This document shows, piece after piece, positions 5,946-7,195 of a stretch of DNA of 7,195 nt (its first letter is position 1; each line of letters starts with the position of its first letter). A program made the translations under genes and the position numbers. The stretch spans positions 1-7,195 of the forward strand of contig JBFFED010000055.1 of the NCBI GenBank assembly GCA_041559015.1, in the 5' to 3' direction. The DNA is from COMBO-56-21 sp041559015. GTDB lineage: Archaea; Thermoplasmatota; Thermoplasmata; UBA10834. The notes under the pieces were generated by a model, which saw only the letters and a list, made by a program, of their open reading frames with translations, was not told the DNA's origin and searched no databases.

Positions 5946-5955
5946 TATTAGTATT
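5946..5955 (-). promoter_or_regulatory. Possible TATA-like element for the FAS1 gene
   Basis: The minus strand reads AATACTAATA here, the most A/T-rich patch between the C11 stop and the FAS1 start. It would place transcription start near 5920-5925 and give a leader of about 40 bases that includes the GAGGTG site. The match is weak and called by position and composition. Confidence 0.25.
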
Positions 5956-5999
5956 CCCGAACATGTGAGCGTCTGATGCTTGTGGCCGTTGGCGGCCGT

Positions 6000-6011
6000 G
6001 TGCCATGGCAC
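6000..6011. repeat. 12-base perfect palindrome GTGCCATGGCAC
   Basis: This perfect palindrome lies in the gap between the C11 stop and the FAS1 start, about 45 bases upstream of the proposed FAS1 TATA-like patch. That position would suit a regulator site. With no known regulator and GC-rich surroundings, chance cannot be excluded. Confidence 0.25.
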
Positions 6012-6085
6012 CCATGGTTCAGGGCCTTCTGGTGGCAGTGGCAGATGGCATCGTGGGGCTGTGGGGTAGAATCCCGTTCTCAGCT

Positions 6086-7195
6086 TCATGTGGCGGGAGT
6101 GGAGGACGCCCTATGAGGGCTCTCCGAGAGCGCGGACAGGAACTCGTCCCACAGGGTGTCGATGCCGAACTCGAGATTTCCATAGTCGTAGAGATGCCCG
6201 GTCGCGCAGGTGTAGTAGACGCTCATGCCCGTGGTGTTCATGCATCCTCCGTACTCCGATGTCACGAAGTCGTAGTACACAACAGTGTCCTTCAGAAGGC
6301 TGAGGATGTCTGCAGATATCGGCTGAAGCTCCGGGATTGCCTCACCAAGCGCCTCAGCGAAGATGCCAAGGTCCACGAAAGGATCCAGCTCTCCGAGGTA
6401 CTGTATCTGGGGTGTGTGCACCTCTGAGCAGTATTGAATCGTGGACTTGCAGCCTCCTTCTTCTGCATATGCGTGTAGTGCCTCTGCGAGCCTAGAGATT
6501 CCCTCGTCGACAAGTCGTGACATCATGGACAAATCGATGAGGGATTCGGAGGCGTAGGGGTATCCGCCTATGCCGCTGCCGGCACACTCTGAGTAGTACT
6601 CCATGAACACATCTACCATCGTCCTCCCCACAGTGTTCGGACTGGTATCCTCAAGCGCGTTCAGCCTCGTAAGTAGGGATTCCCACTCGAAACCCGGTCT
6701 GGCAATCGTAGTGATGGCCCCGACCATGTACTCGGCGAGGTCCCTGATCTCGTACGCGACTTCGACGGCCGACATGAGGCAAGCATCGAAGACGATGATC
6801 TTCATCTCTCCATGCTCGAAGGTCCCGCAAGCGCTGGAAAGCGCATCGGATATCTCGGTCATCGAGAGACAGTCATAGTCACCTTCGGGAAGCGGTGAGT
6901 CGTCGGGCGAGCTCCAGTCCCAGCACACGCCGTACCAGCTCGCCCCGTGGTCCCAGAGGACGAGCATGTAGTTATCAGCGGGGGCGAAGCGTGCTGCGTT
7001 GACGACGAAGTACTCAAGCGTGGCCGCATCGCCCATGTTGAGCTCCCCTGGGCACTCTCCAGCGATATCCTCGCAGTCGCAGTCGTGTATTCCGCCAGAC
7101 AAGTCGATGTCCGTCTCATCGTCCTCGATGAAGTACCAGTGGGTGCCTTCGTACGCTTCATAGGTGTCAGCGAGGACGACTATCTTGACTTCGTC
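6086..7195 (-). CDS. Clostripain-family (C11) cysteine peptidase, N-terminus outside window
   Basis: The frame is open from the right edge to a TGA at 6088-6086 and encodes the last 369 residues of a C11 (clostripain-like) peptidase of the caspase-fold clan CD. Numbering from the edge, EVKIVVLADTYE (2-13) is the family's early beta strand, GELNMGDAATL (50-60) a conserved family segment, LWDHGASW carries catalytic His83, and IVFDACLMS carries catalytic Cys139 after Asp138. The rest is the C-terminal half of the catalytic fold. The missing part should include a signal peptide and the usual VYMAADNNLE-like start. A Cys-rich insert (DCDCEDIAGEC, 38-48) precedes GELNMGD. The protein ends in a polar tail without a membrane anchor or sorting signal. 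Clostripain itself cleaves after Arg; specificity here cannot be read. The TTG at 7102 is not a real start because homology continues upstream of it. Confidence 0.9.
   Translation of the reverse strand, partial: DEVKIVVLADTYEAYEGTHWYFIEDDETDIDLSGGIHDCDCEDIAGECPGELNMGDAATLEYFVVNAARFAPADNYMLVLWDHGASWYGVCWDWSSPDDSPLPEGDYDCLSMTEISDALSSACGTFEHGEMKIIVFDACLMSAVEVAYEIRDLAEYMVGAITTIARPGFEWESLLTRLNALEDTSPNTVGRTMVDVFMEYYSECAGSGIGGYPYASESLIDLSMMSRLVDEGISRLAEALHAYAEEGGCKSTIQYCSEVHTPQIQYLGELDPFVDLGIFAEALGEAIPELQPISADILSLLKDTVVYYDFVTSEYGGCMNTTGMSVYYTCATGHLYDYGNLEFGIDTLWDEFLSALSESPHRASSTPAT

Overview
The window looks like chromosomal DNA of an uncultured archaeon, most likely a Thermoplasmata-type euryarchaeote from sediment or groundwater. 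The reasons are the high GC content with heavy use of AGG (Arg) and ATA (Ile) codons, a TATA box with no bacterial -35 element, GGAG/GAGGTG-type ribosome binding sites, and a set of secreted proteins (a 47-residue-repeat propeller, an 'AGWNFISLPLV' surface module, peptidases C11 and S51) that I associate with that group from memory. The lineage is an inference. No rRNA, tRNA, CRISPR array or intact mobile element was recognised.

Layout. Bases 1-181 hold the 3' end of a plus-strand gene for a membrane-anchored protein, visibly richer in A and T than the rest. Facing it, and overlapping it at a shared CTAG, is a short minus-strand frame that looks like a gene remnant. Next come three plus-strand genes: a haem catalase (401-1915); a secreted seven-repeat beta-propeller protein with a two-part C-terminal surface module (2362-3996), preceded by 446 bases without a clear gene but with a good TATA box; and a secreted cyanophycinase-like S51 serine peptidase (4260-5294). 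Two minus-strand genes converge on them: a small fasciclin (FAS1) domain protein (5485-5871, perhaps starting at a CTG at 5883) and a clostripain-family C11 cysteine peptidase whose N-terminus lies beyond the right edge (6086 to >7195). A decayed minus-strand coding tail (5291-5404) lies in the gap between the converging sets.

Apart from the intracellular catalase, the recognisable products are of types that usually work outside the cell or at its surface. Two have visible signal peptides, and C11 is usually secreted. The region therefore looks like an accessory block for extracellular proteolysis and surface interaction beside an oxidative-stress gene. The spacings (about 200-450 bases, with separate promoters likely) argue against one operon. 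I see no clear evidence of a new defence or mobile system. The most useful leads are the possible CTG start of the FAS1 gene, the gene remnants at both convergent junctions, the indel-free 7 x 141 bp repeat, and the S51 enzyme that keeps most of the cyanophycinase signature but has lost one substrate-site residue.
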